DNA from: Vitis vinifera
Lineage: Eukaryota > Streptophyta > Magnoliopsida > Vitales > Vitaceae
Reading direction: 5' to 3'
Length of the DNA stretch: 64,000 nucleotides
Assembly (NCBI RefSeq): GCF_030704535.1
Contig: NC_081813.1
Span: 838,501 to 902,500 of the forward strand
Shown here: positions 12,411 to 25,214 of the stretch, piece by piece
Numbering within the stretch: the stretch's first letter is position 1
Layout of the letters: each line of letters begins with the position of its first letter
The notes under the pieces: generated by a model
What the model was told of the DNA's origin: nothing
Seen by the model: only the letters and a program-made list of their open reading frames with translations
Database searches by the model: none
Program-made: the position numbers and the translations under genes

Positions 12411-13640
12411 CTTCATAAATCCCTCATTTTAATTTAATTCTTCAAAATATTTGTTTAAATCATATTTTCGTTAGCCGAATCTATATCCCGTATTTATTAG
12501 TTATTCAAAGTTCTAATCCATCAAAAAAGTCACATGCTATAATTTAATTCTTCAAATACTTTTTTTTTTAAATCTCATATTTATCAACTAGAATTATTAT
12601 TCTATATATTCATTTATTTATCTATACCAATCCTCCAAAAATCCCATGCTGTAATTTAATTCTTTAAATACTTGTTTAAATCATATTTTCATAAATCGAA
12701 TTATTATCCCATGTTTATTTAGCTATTTAAAATCTAATCCTTCAAAAATCCTCTGTCTTAATTTAGTTTCTCAATAAGTCGTTTAAATCTTATTTTCATC
12801 AATTAGGATTATTATCTCGTATTCGTCTATTTATTTTAAACCTAGTTCTTCAAAAATCTCTTGTCTTAACTCAATTTTTCAATCCTAAAAATTCTACAGT
12901 TTGTCTAAATTTTATCCTCATCAATTAGAATCATTATTTCCATATCTATTCAAAGTCCAATCTTCCGAAAGCCCCATGCCTTAATTAAAACTTCAATCCC
13001 AAAAATTCTACTATCCATCTTTATTCGCCTAAATATTATTCTCGTTAATTAGTATTATAATCTCATACCTACCCATTTATTCAAAGTCATATCCTTTAAA
13101 AATCCAACGTCCTAATTCAAATTTTCAATTAGAAAAATTCCACTATTTTATTCGTTTAAACATTATTTTTGTTAATAAGTACCGTTATTCCATATTCGTT
13201 CATTTATTTATTTCAATCATTAAAATTCAACTCTTCAAAATCGAATTTCCAAATTTAACCTTTAGACTCAAAAATTCCACCATTCACTTTTCGCCATTCA
13301 AATATCATCTTTGTTATCATTGTTATAAATTCCATGTTTACTTATTTATTTCTTCCAAAAATTCCAATAATTAGAGTCCAATTATTCAAAGATCCAACTT
13401 TCAAACTTAATTTTCAAAAATCCCACTATTCACTTTCATCAATAACACTTTCATCAAAATCCGATTTTCCAATTTAATTTTTAATCTCACAAATCTCACT
13501 ATTCACTATTCATCCGTCCAAATATCGTTTTGATTAACTTATAACGTTATTCCATATTTACCCATTTATTTCTCTTAAAAATCTCAATCATTAAAGTCTA
13601 ATTCTTCAAAATTCCGATTTCTAAATTTAGCTATCTAAAA
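12411..13640. repeat. Degenerate tandem array, units about 100-115 bp
   Basis: A block of the type TTCAAAAATCCCATGCTGTA, followed by AATTTAATTCTTCAAATA, TTTAAATCATATTTTC and a run ending CCATGTTTATT, recurs near 12411, 12511, 12631, 12738, 12846 and 12958, and decays toward about 13640. The strand shown is strongly pyrimidine-biased across the whole block. It lies inside the 3.9 kb LTR-like element. Confidence 0.65.
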
Positions 13641-15560
13641 TTCCAAGTGTCCTATCTTCGAACCTAATTTCCAGTTTCCCATGCTCCAATTCCCGTACTT
13701 ATCCCACTACTTATTATTATCATTATCATTACCATTTTATTTGTTCGTTTCTAAAAAGTCCGCCTTCAAATGATTTTCGAGATTTCCAATTTTCATAAAT
13801 CAACTTTCATAATTTCTATTTTTCAAATAACTTACGATTCTGATCTCTTTCAAAATTCAACTCCTAAAGTCTCAATTTTCGCAACTTAATTTTTCTTTAA
13901 AATCCCGAACCCTTAAATCGTTTTCAAAATTTCAACCTCTTTCAAATTCAGTTTCTAAAAATTCTCATTCTCACAATCAATCTCCAAAAGTCTAACCTCC
14001 AAATAAACTTTGAAACTCCAATTTTCTAATGATCTTCGAGATTCCAATTTTTCAATTAAATTTCAAAAATCTAATTTTCTTCCGAATAGTTTTAATTCCG
14101 CTTTGGCTTTCAAACAATCTTCTGCTCCTCTGGACTTTAATAAGTAAGAACAAATTTTCCGTAATTCCGAATAATGGAATTTATGGGATTAATTCATGCA
14201 ATATAAATCGGGCTTTGGTAGGGGCCCCACATACACGTTTTTATGATTGATTGATTAATTAGTTGATTTGATAGTCGTACATGATTGAGTTATTCTGCTC
14301 TATGACATGCATGATATTATTTCTTAATTGTGTACTAATCCCGTTTCTTGATAGCGCATTGTGGCTCGTGGCTCAAGTACGCATACACTTTCATTTTGAT
14401 CATTCTCTATGCATGTTCCGATTTTCATATGTGCATGATTTGACTTAGGCATCCATTGACTTTCTTATTGATTGCCACGTCGGCTTCATTTTATTAGTAG
14501 AGACCCGACTTTAGGGGCTTAGAGGGGTGCTACGGTCTTTACCGTACCTTCTCGATGAGTAACCTGACCCCCGAACCCGATCCGGTTTTTTCACAGACCA
14601 CCTTTTCTAAAATAAGGAGTCACATTTACGGTTTTTCTTTCTTATTTTGTTTACCCTTTAAAAATAAAACAAAAATAAGTGGCGACTCCAAGTCATTTTC
14701 TTAAACAATAAAAAAAATCAAATTTTCAAATAAAAATCGAGCCATCGAGTGGGAAACGCATTGAGCCGAAATGCGGGGTCCACAATTAAGTATTACTTCT
14801 TAATACTTGGAAGCACTTTCATTATAAAAATTAGATGTTTGAGAAAATTTTAAAAATCATTTGATGTGTTTTTTCAACTAATATTTGGTATGCATTTATT
14901 TCAAATTTTTTTATTATTATTTTTTAAAATTGTGAATTCCATTGCCAAAATTTTTTTAAAAATAATTCTTTGACTTATGGCCTAATATTAAAACGAAAAA
15001 TTCATGGAAGAAAAATTGTGGATTGAAGATAACCAATGACCAAACAATAAATGTAGAGAAAATGGGTGCACAAAATTGAAAAACAGGGGCCCTTGGCTTG
15101 GTCTCAAGTCTCCTCTAGCTAGGCCCAAAGAGTATTTGGGCCGAGCTTGGGCAAGATTGGCCCAAGGTCAAATGAATTTGGTAAATTTAATTATTTTACT
15201 TATAAACATGTGATGCAGTTAGCTTTCATGGCATTGGCCCACAATAAAATAAAAATTATATTTAAATTTTATATATTTTGAATTACTTATTTTTCAAACT
15301 ATTCAATTAACATAGACAATAAATTAATAAAAGCATGTAACAAATTTTTTATATTTTATTTTATACTTTTTTCTTTTACCTTTTATTATTATTATTTTTC
15401 TTTATAGTACTTTTCCTCAAATTTAATAAGTTGGTCTGCAAAATAATTTCTCAAAATTTAATTTATGATATAAAAAACTAATAAAAATAAATAAAGAAAT
15501 AGAATGGTTTGATATGTATAGTTAACTCATTTCTTAAAAATTTAAACATTTAAGACAATA

Positions 15561-15937
15561 AGGACTTATTTGACAACTATTTTCAAAAACAGTTTTGTGT
15601 TTTCTAGAATAAAAAATATATATATATTTGATAATTAGAAACAATTTTTGTTTTGTGTTCTTAAGAACAAAAATAGGGTATTTTCAAAAGCATCTTTTAG
15701 TTGTTTTATGTTGTTTTCACTTGTTTTATAAAGATTGTTTTAAAAAATAATTATACAAATATTTAAAAATGATTAAAAATAAAACACTTGATATAAAAAT
15801 TATTTTTAGAAAACATTTAAAAATATTAAAATCGGGTTAAAAACATTTCAAGTTTCAAACAAATTTTTGTTTTATAAAACATCATAAAACAGTTTTCACA
15901 AACTATTTTTTAAAACAATTATCAAATATGACTTAAT
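15561..15937. repeat. MITE-like inverted-repeat element
   Basis: The left end reads TTATTTGACAACTATTTT and the right end, reverse-complemented, reads CATATTTGATAATTGTTTT, followed in both by AAAAA and CAGTTTT/TAGTTTG blocks. The ends are therefore diverged inverted repeats about 375 bp apart, with AT-rich non-coding DNA between. A similar right end (AAAACAATTATCAAAC) occurs near 46515. Confidence 0.55.
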
Positions 15938-17279
15938 CTTTCGTCTATAACTAATTTTACAATCATGTTTTTTTTTCCTTTTTAATTCAAGTAAAATTGC
16001 ATAAATAACTCAATCTAAATCGATATTATTGATCAATTTGAATGAAATATATACTTAGACTTTTTGTACCAATATTTTTTCTTTAAACACGAAATTGCTA
16101 TACATGGTTATTTTTAGAAGATTAAGAAATTTACAAAGGAGTAGATGCCATCAATAATAATGAACTATACTACATGAAAACAAATGGGACCAGCTACAAT
16201 ATTTTCTTCAAAAAAAAGTATTGTAACATCAATTATTGGGCCCTAGGCTCCTACCCTCTTTGATTGAAGTGTTGACAAATACTTCAAATTTGTTTCAATC
16301 GCTCAAATAGTCAAATGTCCCGTCTCAATGTGTCCCACGTTCATACGTGTTATGTGTGGCTTCTAATTTTTACTTATAGAAAAGGAAGTCATATAGGAAT
16401 ATATAGTGCAACTTGACAATATGCAACTTCAAACCAATATGTTTTTTTTTTTTTGAATTGTATTAAGGGTTTATGTTAACTCAAACTCGAACTATATTTA
16501 GTATGAAATTAAAGTTTTATTTTTTCTACAAGTTATGCGTAAAGTTGAATGCAATCCACAACTTTAAAATTTGTCGTGTAAAAAGATGATTTTTTTTTCG
16601 TTGTTTGATTATATTTTGTTTTTTGCATTTTCTTTCAAATTTTCTAAAAATTGTTAAGCATTGAGTCTTGCCTCTTGTCTCATATGTTCCACGAGCTTTC
16701 AATTTTACTCTAACGACATTGAATTGAGTGTAGTCAAATTGCTTTGAAAATGTTAAATTGTTAAGTATTGCCGATATCATGAAATTGAAATTACATCTCA
16801 TGGTTCATCTTACATGTTTCATGAGATTCCAATTTTCAAATCATTTATGGTACCACTATATTGGTGATGCTTTTTAGTAGGTTTTGAATCGATGATGCAG
16901 TCATCATATAGAGATGAGTGATTTGATAAATTACTTTTCTTAGGTATTCTATGAGTTTCTAATCTTACTATAAATATATTATATTGTACTATTATTGTAT
17001 ATCATGGTAAAATTATCATTTAGTCAATTCATTCCTTTCTTTGTACATTGGATACTTTATTGATTTTATAACTACTGAAAAGCATAAAAAAATCCAATGG
17101 TATTACGTGTATAATTCATGTCTCATTATTTTGTACTTTAATCTTAAATATATTTATACTTTTATTGATCTCTTTAGGTTTTACTAGATACTTTGAACAA
17201 CCTAGATTTTAATTTTAGTGCATACCGATTCGGTACATTAGATTGCTTTGCATTTGATATTGTGAAAAACAATTAATTA

Positions 17280-18540
17280 GATTAGGTAAGGAGGGGGGGG
17301 GGTGGGTGTTGGGGGGATTGAATTAGGTATTAAAATCTTTTCGAAAATAATCAATAAAAAACAAAAGATAAGAGATAAAAGATAGGGAGAAAAAATGTGC
17401 AAATTGTTTTATAGTGGTTACAATTCGTATACATGTACTATCCTCAACCTCTTAACCCAATAAGGGTTGTACTATATCAATGCTATTAACAAAAGCCTTC
17501 GAACTTTATAATTGGTTTCACGACTCTAATGGACATTTACAATTCCTTTTAAGTATTCCACCTACTTTAAGTTTCTTCACTCGAGATGAGTAGATAATAA
17601 AGAATTTAATGCTTCCAATCATTGATACAAGTGTGTCTCATGAGAAGGAAACTATGATGAATTTGACAAGTACATTAAGAAATTTGCAAGTTAGAAATCA
17701 ATGCACTTGTAAGAAGAGTTTTGAATGTGAAAAAATAAAAGTTTTTCAATTAAATGCTATTATTCTCTTATCAATAAATACGGTCAAACTTTTCAATCTA
17801 TAAGTGTTTAACTCAGGAACCCAAAAAACCACAAAAACACCTTGATTGGTTGAGTTCCAATTTGACTAGTTAAATGTTTTTGAGTATTAAATGCATCAGT
17901 GATAGTTGAAATTTATAAATTTAAGTTAAAGATTCAACCAACCTTTGATCAGTCGAGGTAAAACTAATTACATACCTGCTACTAGAAGAGAAAAAATATT
18001 TTGAAACCTTAATCAATCCTCAATCAATCGAGCCTAACTGGTTGAATCGGTTTTCCAATTGATTTAAACAGTTCAAGTTACCATCAATTAGTTGCACTTT
18101 AAAGTGCCTAAAAACACCCTATTTGAGGTTTGAACTTTCCAATAACTTGCGTAACCCTTTTTAAAACCTTTTTGAGTAAAATCATAAAGAATTTGATTTA
18201 AAGTTTTGAATTAAAATAACGATTCATCCATTTTTCTTGATATAAACATAGTTTTTAAGCTTAAATGAGGATGAAAACCAACTTTTGAGTGCATGAAAAA
18301 AGTTTTAGACCTATGTGCACTAATAAATACCAACTTACAAATTTTCCTAACCACTTAAGAAATCCAAGTCTTCATGATATTTACTTCTTTCTACAGTTGT
18401 TCAAGCCCTCTTTTAATTTTTTTTTTTCATTTAAACATAAAAACTTCACTCAATTTTAAATATTAGTTAATTTAACTTTATTTTATAATCATTAAAACTT
18501 AATTAAAAAAAATTCTTGGGCTAACACATTTGTAGTCTCA
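17280..18540. other. Probable transposon-derived block
   Basis: It starts with a G-rich run (17291-17316), then GATTGAATTAGGTATTAAAA, a context often met in plant LTR-retrotransposon remains. Further on it contains repeated GGTTGAA/CAATCGA-like words (17840-18090). No protein domain is seen and the boundaries are not defined. Confidence 0.3.
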
Positions 18541-19042
18541 GCACTTTATATATTGATCTCATTTATTTATATTTTAATGTTACACTTTACTCCAAATAAT
18601 CCTCCTTTGAGCTTAAATGGAGAGCAGGAAGATTTTGTTTTGTTTTGTCTTGTCTTATCTAAGTGTTGCATGAGAGTTTAAAAAAAACTTAAATATGTGA
18701 CATTAATTTCACATATTTGCATCCTAATTCATTGATCTAAATTTAAATTTCGGTACATACCGGTCTAGTATGTTACGTTTTTTTTTCTCTCTTTATATAA
18801 TATTATTTCTCAATAAAAAAAATCACTAAAAATAAAAAATTCACTCAAAAAAATACTTCAACCAAATGCAATTTATATATATATAGTTGCAACACAAGTA
18901 AACACGTTGTTCACCGGTCAAAGTAAACATATTTGGAAATCATATATTTTAAACTTAAAAGTATTTTATATTATCGATGATGCATGCTTTAATTTATTAA
19001 TGAAAAATTCTTTCTAAAGAATAATTTCTTGAATCATGTGAA

Positions 19043-19170
19043 ACCAATAAAAATCTCTCAATGGGAAATGGCGAGATGTTGGTGATACCAATAAAAATAT
19101 CTTAATGGGAAAAGGCGATATGTTGGTGATACCAATAAAAATCTCTTAATGGGAAAAGGCTTGATGTTGT
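19043..19170. repeat. Minisatellite, about three 44-bp units
   Basis: Units start ACCAATAAAAAT at 19043, 19087 and 19131, exactly 44 bp apart. Each continues TCTCAATGGGAAA(T/A)GGCG and GATGTTGGTGAT with few changes. The third unit is incomplete. Confidence 0.9.
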
Positions 19171-22100
19171 CACCTATGTGACCTAATCACATGTGATGTG
19201 ACACAAAGGTATGATTTTTATTATAAAGTGGTGGTAGGTATGAATTATATATATAAACAAAATCAATCACAATTTCCCTTTTTTTCTTCCATAATTTCTA
19301 TTAGAAAAATGACAATTATAAAAAATTATATATATATATATAAAAAATTAATTTATATATTTTTCTCTTCTATCAAAAGTGAAAATTTTAAAAATATAAG
19401 TTTTATCATAGTCTAATACTCTAATAAATTTGTTTAAATTTTCTTCTAAAATTGTTTTTAATTGTCAATTTTTTTTCATAAATAGGAAAATAGTATTTCA
19501 AGTTTTCTAATAATAATAATCTAATTTTTAATATTTTTAAAATTGATTTATGACTACATCACTAAATAGGTACAATTTAATATTTTTAGCAACTAAAATG
19601 ATGATTATGTTTTATTTTTTAAGACAAATATAGAAGGAAAACAAGGGTATTTTTGGAAGTATCATTCTTTATTTGAGATGAAATTAAGAAAATTACTTCC
19701 CTTGTTCTAGGAATGCAAATGTCTCAATATATAATTAAAATTTATTTAAAATAATTATTTTTTTATTTTTTAAAAATTATATTTGTCATTATTGTCAGCC
19801 ATGGCCCTGCAACATGGATCCAAAAAGTCCACATGGTTCAAGACTCATTGTGGGTCCTGGAAAACTAGTAATTAACGGTGAACCTTTAGAACATTTTCCA
19901 AGAAAAAGATCACCAACTCCTCTCATTTTTTATTTTTTATTTTTAATATTTTAAAGAATTTTTGTATTGTTTTCATGCAACTAAAATTTTTTATTTTGGG
20001 AAATTTTGTATGAACTTACAAGTTACAAGTGGAGTCTACCCTATCCTTTACCCATCTTCCTAAGTTACCCATATAATAATATCAAGACTCAAGACCAACT
20101 CATAGTCCACTTTCCCACCCACCACCACAAAATAATAAATATATAATTTATTTATTTATTTATTAGGATGATTAAATAATCTATATCAAAGAAAGACAAC
20201 TTAATTAATATTATTTTTTATTTTAAAAAAAAAATGATGTGTTGTAGAAAAAAATATATAGATTTTATTGTATGTTTTTAAAATTTGACCTAATAATTTT
20301 TTTTTCATATTCGATTTATTTTAAAACTATTAATTTTTCAATATAAGTTTATAATAGTGATTATAGCCCAAAAATCAATAATGAGTCGAGTAAAAACGTA
20401 ATCATAAGGGATAATAAAAAACGGAGTGAGAGAAAAATAATTAAAAAAAAAAGTGTATTAGTTATATAATAGAGGGTTTATAGTTTTATATAAAAATTAT
20501 TATTAATTATTATTTTTAAAACATAAAAAAAAAAAAAAAAGTACGACAAAATTTGACTTGAAAGTAGAAAGATGTGAATATTATTTATGAAATTTAAATA
20601 GGAGATTAACCTTTTTATGGATTTCAAACTTCTATTTGATGTAAATTTACGATGAAAACTATAAGTTTCCCCAATTTTTAATTAAATTTTAGTATCATAA
20701 GTGGTTTGGGTCAAATGATTCATGACCCAATTCTATTTTTTAAATAATTGCATAATTAGGTCTCATAATCAGGTGTGGTGCACCTCATGTTTAGAAGTGT
20801 TAGGTACGGCAATATCCCAAAATTTAAAACCCATAAATACCCTTAGTCTGAGGACGTGGCATTCTATGATTGTTTGAATGGAAGACACACAAAGTATGGG
20901 TCTTTTTGTATTGAAAAGTAGCCACCGGCTGCTTTGACCCAAGTCAATTAAAATCCATTATGTAATGACTTTCCCGAGTCATTATGGAAAATTTTCCGGG
21001 AAAGTGGTGGAAAATTGGAAATGGAAACGGGAAAGTGGTGGAAATGGAAATGAAATTTCCACACAGGTTCGGTCAACAGTCAAGCAATTCCCACCTCTGT
21101 GGCCCATCCTTTCCACCAACCAACAATTTGGACTTTCCAATTGTTTTTACAAATTTAACCCCCCCTTTTTTGGTCATTAAATCTGAACATTTTTTTTTCT
21201 TTTAATTTGGAAGCGGAAACCTTATTATTCTTTGAGTTTAAAATTTTAGTCACAAAAATAATGATTAAAAAAAAAAAATCATGGTAGCATAAAATTTTAC
21301 TATTTCAAATTTTAATTTTTTTTAAAAATAATTTTTAAATATATAAACTCTACATATAATTTAACTTATATCTTTAAAAATCACTTTAAAAAATTTAAAA
21401 ACTCAAGATGATAAAAAAATTTTGATACTTTATTTTTTTTTTTCTAAATAGTTTTAAAAATTATTATTTTTTCATTGTATCTTTATTAATTAAAAAAAAA
21501 ACAGTCTCAAATTTTTTTTCTATATTTTTTTTTAAAAATAAAATTAAAAAACAAAAGGTGTGTTAAAAGATTGTTGTTCAAATATAAGAGTTGAAATGTT
21601 TTATAGAAGTATTTTTTTCATCAATTTTTTTTTAATATTAAGATTTCGTTTAATAATGATTTTAAGAAACTCTTATAACTTTTTTAACATTTGAAATTTT
21701 TTATCTTTTAAGTATTAGAAGAGTTAGAAATGTTACATAAAATTATTATCAAACGAGTTGTAAATAGTTTCATTCTACATCTTTGTTTTTTCTCAACTAC
21801 AATGATAATGACTCATAAAAAAATCCACTTGATCAACATGCACTTCTACCAAGACCCTAAGTGGGAGGGTATGATTAGTACTCAATTGCTAGGAATTTTT
21901 TAACATGTAAATTTTAACACATATAACAAATATAAATCAAGATTATAGGAAATAAAATTAGTGGAGATAAAAAAAATAAAAATAAAAAAAGATTGATTTG
22001 GATTGGTGATTCAAATCAGAATATAATGTCCTAAAATCACTATCATTTTTCTCTATCCTAAAATTTCTATCACCTCCTTATATACAAGTATTGATAATTG

Positions 22101-22587
22101 ATGACAGTTTTAAAATATAATTCTCATTTAGATTATAACAATCCGTTTTTTTTTATGGATGTATCTGAGGATTACGAAGAACCCATTCATAATTAAATTG
22201 TTTAGAAAAATATGAAGATTTAGGACGAAGAATATAAAACACTACGAGATGTTAAAGAAGAAGAGGACGAGGTAGAAATATTTTAGTATAATTTTAAAGG
22301 TAAAGGAGTAAGAGATGATTGTTGTGGACATAATGTGTAATTATATTAAGGGTTATAAATGGTTGAAAATAAATAAACAACACGAGGAAAAGCAATCATT
22401 TCTTAACTTAGATCAATGCTTCAATCATAGAGGCAACTAGAAGGATATTTTGGACAATTCATGTGAAACCACAGAGTAACTTTAAACCTTTAAACAAATG
22501 AATTAAAGAAATGGATATAAATGTTAAATAAACAAATTTCTAAAAATAAATAAATAAATAATTCCGATGCCCAGGCTTCAAACCACC

Positions 22588-22595
22588 TATAAATA
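22588..22595 (+). promoter_or_regulatory. TATA box of the P450 gene
   Basis: TATAAATA lies 100 bp before the ATG at 22695, in the context ACCTATAAATACCCC. This allows a start near 22620 and a C- and A-rich leader of about 75 nt. Confidence 0.8.
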
Positions 22596-22694
22596 CCCCT
22601 CCAGAGCTCTCACTTCCACCACCACCATCACTGCCCACTTCCACCGCTCCCCCCAGACTACCACCGGAATCCTACCACCTCACCAACGCCGGAA

Positions 22695-25214
22695 ATGGAG
22701 TCCGGAACTTGGGCTTCCTACGTTGCAGCATGGCTAGCAACTGTGGCTCTTATCCTCCTCTCGACCCACCTCCGGCGTCGCCGCAAACTCAACCTCCCGC
22801 CAGGCCCAAAGCCCTGGCCGATCATCGGAAACCTGAACCTCATCGGCGCACTCCCCCATCGCTCCATCCACGAGCTATCCCAAAAGTACGGCCCCATCAT
22901 GCAGCTCCGCTTCGGCTCCTTCCCCGTCGTCGTCGGCTCCTCCGTCGCCATGGCCAAGCTCTTCCTCAAAACCCACGACGTCACCTTCGCCTCCCGCCCC
23001 AAAACCGCCGCCGGAAAATACACCACCTACAACTACTCCGACATCACCTGGTCCCCCTACGGCCCTTACTGGCGCCAAGCCCGCAAGATGTGCCTGATGG
23101 AGCTCTTCAGCGCCAGACGCCTCGAATCCTACGAATACATTCGGGTCGAAGAAACCAAATCTCTCCTCAGTTCCCTCTACAAGCAATCCAATTCGCCGGT
23201 GGATCTCAAAGATCATCTCTCCACGGTTAGTCTCAACGTGATCAGTCGAATGGTTCTAGGAAAAAAGTATCTCGACGAGAACGTGGAGGGCTCGATCGTG
23301 ACCCCGGAGGAATTCAAGAAGATGCTCGACGAATTGTTTCTGCTGAGCGGGGTTTTGAACATCGGAGACTCCATTCCTTGGATCGATTTCTTGGATTTGC
23401 AGGGGTATGTGAAGAGGATGAAGGTTCTGAGCAAGAAATTTGATCGGTTTTTGGAGCATGTTCTAGATGAGCACAACGCGAGGAGGAAAGGTGTCGAGAA
23501 CTACGTGGCTAAGGACATGGTTGATGTGCTGTTGCAGTTCGCCGACGACCCCACTTTAGAGGTTAAGCTCGAAAGACACGGCGTTAAGGCCTTCACCCAG
23601 GTATGAACTTAGAATTTTCAGTACTGCATCTTTCACATGTACGGTAGATTCAAATGACATTTAGATCCCCATATATGGCAGTCATCGTAGGAACCCCCCC
23701 CTTTTTTTTTTTTTGACTTAAAAAAGTATTTTTGAAAACAAAATTAAGGGTATTTACAAAATTTGAAAAATATTTTTAAGAATTTGAAAAATTACACCTG
23801 AGAAACATTTTATAAATAATTATCTTAAAAATATTTTTATTAAAAACATTTCAAATAAAAATACTACTAAATACATTTTTAAAATATGTTAAAAAATAAT
23901 TTAAAAATACATTTTTAACCTAAAAAATATATTTAATGAATCTTAAAAATTTTAAAAAATTACTTGGAATATTAAAAAATTATTATAAATATTTTTTAAA
24001 TAATTTTTTAAAAAACACTTTCATACACATATTTTCAATAAAAACACTATCATATCTATTCTTTTAATCATACCATTAAAACACTATCCAAAGTGCATGA
24101 TGATAAGTAGGGCTGATAGGAGAAAGCAATTTTATATATATTAGTAGTATAAAAGTATTGGTCATTACTTTATGATTCAAACAGAGCCAAGGACCACTGG
24201 GAACATTGATCTAAGATGGATAATGTATCTCTGGGATCTCACCTTGAAAATGACACATCACAATTATCTTTCCATTTGTTTTTTATGAAAATTTTGTTTT
24301 ATGTGGTTTGTTTTTAGTTTGTACTGTAACTATTGTTAGCTTCTCTTTCACTGTGCTGAATGTGGGGAAAGGCTGGCACACAGTGAGCGTCAGTGTAGGG
24401 CCACACTGTACTTTGTCAGTTTGTATTAATGGTCAGGTATGTCCTACGCCCATCTCGTAGGGCGTAGGACATAGCTTTTGAAAAATAGTTGTTGGGAACT
24501 AGTTTTTAATCATTTACAGAAGACTGTTTTCAAACATAACTTCTTTTGAATACAAAAATTTATAACTTTTTTTGTGGTGCTCAGGACCTGATAGCCGGTG
24601 GCACGGAGAGCTCGGCGGTGACAGTGGAGTGGGCGATCTCGGAGCTCCTGAGAAAGCCGGAGCTCTTCGACAAGGCAACCGAAGAGCTCGACAGGGTAAT
24701 TGGAAAGGAGAGGTGGGTGGAGGAGAAAGACATCCCAAATCTACCATACCTAGACACAATCGTCAAAGAGACCATGCGTATGCACCCGGTGGCACCAATG
24801 CTGGTGCCCAGGTTCTCCAGAGAGGATATAAAAATCGCCGACTACGATATTCCCAAAGACACCAGAGTCCTCGTAAACGTATGGACCATCGGGAGAGACC
24901 CCGAGATATGGGACCAACCCAATGAGTTCATCCCGGAGAGATTCATCGGGAAAAACATCGACGTGAAAGGCCAAGATTTCGAGCTTCTGCCGTTCGGTAC
25001 AGGTCGGAGAATGTGCCCAGGGTACAGTCTCGGCCTCAAGGTGATTCAGTCGAGCTTGGCCAACCTTCTTCATGGATTCAAGTGGAAGCTGCCGGGCGAT
25101 ATGAAGCCCGGGGACTTGAGCATGGAGGAAATTTTCGGCCTCTCGACGCCTAAGAAGATCCCGCTCGTGGCGATGGCGGAGCCTCGCCTGCCGGCCCACC
25201 TTTACGACATGTGA
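22695..25214 (+). CDS. CYP92A: Cytochrome P450, CYP92A-like, 2 exons, 511 aa
   Basis: This is an ER-anchored haem monooxygenase. Exon 1 is 22695-23600 and exon 2 is 24585-25214, split by one 984-bp phase-0 GT-AG intron just before the I-helix, the usual place in A-type (CYP71 clan) P450s. Visible marks: N-terminal membrane anchor (about 8-25), basic stretch RRRRK, proline hinge LPPGPKPWP, I-helix AGGTESS (306-312), K-helix ETMR with E364 and R367, PERF (419-422) and the haem loop FGTGRRMCPG with Cys446. The length is normal and no lesion is seen. By sequence style it sits with CYP92A, a family of specialised-metabolism enzymes including homoterpene- and flavonoid-related activities in other plants; the substrate here cannot be told. 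Exon 1 is GC-rich compared with its surroundings. Confidence 0.95.
24438..24473. repeat. Perfect 14-bp hairpin in the P450 intron
   Basis: TATGTCCTACGCCC and GGGCGTAGGACATA are exact inverted copies across an 8-nt loop (ATCTCGTA). It sits about 110 bp before the splice acceptor. It may be a remnant or minimal copy of an inverted-repeat transposon. Effects on splicing are unknown. Confidence 0.8.

Larger units (their letters stand above)
10878..14784. mobile_element. 3.9 kb TG...CA LTR-type element without proteins (probable solo or non-autonomous large gypsy LTR)
   Basis: The element begins TGTAGACCCC and ends GGGGTCCACA, so the ends are TG...CA and partly inverted. The same 6 bp, ATTAAG, lies immediately outside both ends (10872-10877 and 14785-14790), as expected for a target duplication. 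The right part holds words I associate with ends of large plant Ty3/gypsy LTRs (TGGCGACTCC at about 14681; AATGCGGGGTCCACA). No gag, protease, reverse transcriptase, RNase H or integrase is present. Inside are a GC-rich block (about 10930-12400), an 82-bp tandem pair and a degenerate array of 100-115-bp units. A very long solo LTR of the Ogre/TAT type is the best reading; a protein-less LARD-like element is the alternative. Confidence 0.7.
14785..22560. other. AT-rich intergenic DNA with repeat remains
   Basis: This 7.8 kb has no recognisable gene. Open frames at 16526-16801, 17609-17803, 19198-19416 and 20965-21205 are short and low-complexity. It contains a MITE-like inverted repeat (about 15561-15937), a transposon-like block with a long G run (about 17280-18540) and a 44-bp minisatellite (19043-19170). 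The stretch from about 20850 to 21180 has more balanced base content and GTCAAC/TTGACC-like words, but it is nearly 1.6 kb from the P450 start. Confidence 0.5.

Noticed and set aside
19043..19170. Considered as a CRISPR-like repeat array
   Set aside because: The 44-bp units are directly adjacent without unique spacers, and the genome is a plant nucleus.
22709..23230. 173-codon frame inside the P450 first exon
   Set aside because: It is a GC-driven shadow of the real P450 frame, Pro/Arg-rich and without domains.
24750..25199. 149-codon minus-strand frame opposite P450 exon 2
   Set aside because: Antisense shadow of a conserved P450 exon.
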